NCBI GenBank assembly: GCA_020634155.1
Contig: JACKCI010000002.1
Span: 248,001 to 312,000, forward strand
Length of the DNA: 64,000 nucleotides
Reading direction: 5' to 3'
From: Anaerolineales bacterium
Lineage (GTDB): Bacteria; Chloroflexota; Anaerolineae; Aggregatilineales; J027
The translations under genes were made by a program, and so were the position numbers. This document shows, piece by piece, positions 63,446 to 64,000 of the stretch. Each line of letters starts with the position of its first letter. Position 1 is the stretch's first letter. The notes beneath the pieces are model-generated. The model searched no databases, was not told the origin of the DNA, and saw only the letters and a program-made list of their open reading frames with translations.

Positions 63446-64000
63446 ATGCAACGCTTGATTCTTGTTCTACTTTACGTGGGTCTGGGTACACTCGTTGTGA
63501 ATGCCCAAACACCGCTTCAGCAGATTGGTCTTGTGATTGTGGGAGCCGATGGGCAACCACGCACCTTTTGCCTTGCCATCAGCCAATCCCAACCGACGGG
63601 CTACGACCTGTTGGTTGCCAGTGGTCTAGAGATTAACGCCTCAATTGGGCCGATGGGTGCTGCTGTTTGTACCGTTGACCACGAAGGCTGCTTCTATCCA
63701 GCTGAATCGTGCTTCTGTAAATGCGTGGGGGGGCGTTGCTCCTATTGGGCCTACTATTTCCGCAATGAGGCCGGCGACTGGGTCTATAGCCCGATTGGTG
63801 CCTCAACCCATCAACCACAACATGGGGATGTCGAGATGTGGATATGGCGTACCCCCAACAACGAAGATGTCCCACTACCCGAATTGACATGGGACGTTAT
63901 CTGCAAGGATGGCCCCATCAACACCCGCCCTGCAACCGCCGCCGAGCATAGCGCATCGGTGCCGATATGGGGCTATCTGATTTTTATCGCAGCCGCCCTA
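63446..64000 (+). CDS. Secreted Cys-rich protein, 3' end outside window
   Basis: The frame is open from ATG 63446 to the window end (185 codons). A signal peptide (LILVLLYVGLGTLVVNA) is followed by a Cys-rich domain with CTVDHEGCFYPAESCFCKCVGG, then YWAYYFRNEAGDWVYSPIGAS and DVEMWIWRTPNNED, and a further hydrophobic segment (VPIWGYLIFIAAAL) starting at the edge. YWxY-W-GxS-W patterns of this kind occur in Chloroflexota proteins near vitamin-type ECF transporters; that link is from memory and unproven. Confidence 0.72.
   Translation, partial: MQRLILVLLYVGLGTLVVNAQTPLQQIGLVIVGADGQPRTFCLAISQSQPTGYDLLVASGLEINASIGPMGAAVCTVDHEGCFYPAESCFCKCVGGRCSYWAYYFRNEAGDWVYSPIGASTHQPQHGDVEMWIWRTPNNEDVPLPELTWDVICKDGPINTRPATAAEHSASVPIWGYLIFIAAAL

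Overview
The window reads as chromosomal DNA of a free-living bacterium, most likely Chloroflexota (Anaerolineae-like). This is inferred from the gene mix: FAD-dependent ThyX, SpoVS and a SpoIIIAA/R3H ATPase outside any sporulation cluster, three M42 aminopeptidases, DUF2089 and DUF951 proteins, many lipoproteins with Thr/Pro linkers and Ig-like 'DPDGD' repeats, and ribonuclease Y. No insertion sequence, prophage or CRISPR array was seen. Coding density is high. Only two gene-free stretches exceed 300 bases: upstream of dnaA (36470-37127) and upstream of recX (42366-42773).

Layout. 1-7.3 kb: end of pheT, a NUDIX hydrolase, endonuclease V coupled to a STAND-like ATPase, thyX, and an SbcC/Rad50 ATPase with a small CWC protein. 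7.3-14.3 kb: FHA protein, two membrane or surface proteins, three tandem M42 peptidases, a histidine phosphatase. 14.3-17.9 kb: a five-gene DUF2089-led operon in which four products carry the same short helical module. 18-22 kb: a divergent pair whose products have a PP2C-like and a TrpC-like fold but lack key catalytic residues, followed on the minus side by DUF951 and a glycolipid glycosyltransferase and on the plus side by a lipoprotein. 22-28 kb: ECF sigma factor, membrane partner and FtsX-type permease. 28-36 kb: acyl-CoA dehydrogenases and acyl-CoA ligase, a membrane zincin-like protein, a WD40 lipoprotein, and yceD-rpoD behind a promoter and candidate attenuator. 36-45 kb: spoVS, dnaA, tmk, the R3H ATPase, recX-rny, two tRNA-Ser. 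45-54 kb: histidine kinase, thioredoxin, hrcA, otsB, an SH3/CARDB lipoprotein, rpsO-pnp. 54-64 kb: thiolase, homogentisate dioxygenase with a flavin reductase, tRNA-Gly, an 11-repeat surface lipoprotein, a DUF4230 protein, and a Cys-rich secreted protein cut by the window edge.

How the parts fit. Fatty-acid beta-oxidation genes lie in three places; two of them (28004 and 54131) share a near-identical 20-bp palindromic site at the promoter, suggesting one regulon. RNA metabolism (rny, pnp, rpsO) and core transcription and replication (rpoD, dnaA, tmk) are interleaved with envelope sensing (DUF2089 operon, ECF-FtsX operon, surface Ig-like proteins). The points most worth following are the pseudoenzyme pair at 19.4-21.1 kb, the shared-module operon at 14.3-17.9 kb, the shared fatty-acid operator, and the attenuator-like leader in front of yceD-rpoD.
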